A stretch of 13,219 nt of DNA from an uncultured Oscillospiraceae bacterium. Lineage in GTDB: Bacteria > Bacillota > Clostridia > Oscillospirales > Oscillospiraceae. This document shows positions 12,942 to 13,219 of the stretch, in pieces. The notes under the pieces were generated by a model that was not told the origin of the DNA, did no database searches, and saw nothing but the letters and a program-made list of their open reading frames with translations. Position 1 is the first letter of the stretch; each line of letters begins with the position of its first letter. The stretch covers positions 1 through 13,219 of the forward strand of contig CAKTMQ010000038.1 in the NCBI GenBank assembly GCA_934573945.1. The letters run 5' to 3'. The position numbers and the translations under genes are program-made.

Positions 12942-13219
12942 ATGAATGCTTATCTGGCAAGCGTGCTGGAGAATGTCAAGACCAAGCACGGCAATGAGCC
13001 CGAGTTCGTCCAGACCGTTGAGGAAGTTCTGTCCTCTCTGGAGCCCGTCATCGAGAAGCATCCCGAGTATGAGAAGGTGGATCTGCTGGGCCGCATGGTC
13101 GAGCCTGAGCGTATGTTCACCTTCCGCGTTGTGTGGTGCGACGATAACGGTCAGTGGCACACCAACCGCGGCTGGCGCTGCCAGTTCAACGGCGCGATCG
13201 GCCCCTACAAGGGCGGCCT
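12942..13219 (+). CDS. gdhA: Glutamate dehydrogenase, N-terminal part (runs off the window)
   Basis: Only the first 92 residues are present. ATG 12942 is chosen because AGGAGG (12927-12932) is 9 bases away; the in-frame ATG at 12936 is only 3 bases from it. The enzyme interconverts 2-oxoglutarate plus ammonia with glutamate and is a main nitrogen-assimilation or amino-acid-fermentation step. The N-terminal substrate domain is clear: VKTKHGNEPEFVQTVEEVL, RMVEPERMFTFRVVWCDDNG, and the glutamate-binding strand RGWRCQFNGAIGPYKGG (76-92). This is the hexameric class, most often NADP-linked, but the coenzyme domain lies outside the window. Position 84 is Gly where most relatives I recall have Ser (QFNSAIGPYKGG). 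Codon choice leans to GTT, TCT, CGT and GAG, compatible with high expression. It is divergent from the phosphoribosyltransferase gene. Confidence 0.93.
   Translation, partial: MNAYLASVLENVKTKHGNEPEFVQTVEEVLSSLEPVIEKHPEYEKVDLLGRMVEPERMFTFRVVWCDDNGQWHTNRGWRCQFNGAIGPYKGG

Overview
The window looks like chromosomal DNA of a gut-type low-oxygen Firmicute, most likely in the Oscillospiraceae/Ruminococcaceae. This is an inference from the GC-rich coding sequence, strong AGGAGG ribosome sites, consensus sigma-A promoters, and families typical of that group: a DUF6110 protein beside a metal P-type ATPase, an aldo/keto reductase with a ferredoxin tail, DegV, and a hexameric-type glutamate dehydrogenase. 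No rRNA, tRNA, CRISPR array, transposase, phage gene or origin is visible. There are twelve protein genes, two of them cut by the window edges.

Left part (1-3965): the tail of a membrane protein is followed closely by a secreted, membrane-anchored TPM-domain protein and a terminator. Next comes a small transcription unit with a good promoter, a DtxR/MntR-like palindrome at the expected transcription start, a small DUF6110 protein, a GNRA-loop hairpin, and an unusual P1B-type metal ATPase whose ion-binding membrane motif lacks the family's CPC/SPC/TPC signature. It ends at a very strong bidirectional terminator and a cluster of further hairpins that looks like a dispersed intergenic repeat.

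Middle part (3966-7902): divergent genes encode an aldo/keto reductase with two 4Fe-4S motifs (minus) and an M29 aminopeptidase (plus). Then comes a secreted protein with its own strong extended -10 promoter, a possible stem-loop at the very 5' end of its mRNA, codon use unlike its neighbours, and a C-terminal anchor that resembles a sortase signal but lacks LPXTG. Three strong hairpins fill the gap after it.

Right part (7903-13219): DegV (minus) and DAHP synthase (plus) diverge around a 183-bp control region containing a 15-nt inverted repeat. Next are adenine deaminase and an adenine-type phosphoribosyltransferase on the minus strand, each with its own promoter. They act on, or probably act on, the same base by opposite routes (deamination versus salvage to AMP). 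Glutamate dehydrogenase starts at the right edge.

Most of the window is ordinary housekeeping metabolism. The best candidates for something under-described are the DUF6110/P1B-ATPase unit with its putative metal operator, the secreted protein with a non-LPXTG sorting-like tail, and the hairpin-dense intergenic regions. All functional assignments come from reading motifs; no database search was run.
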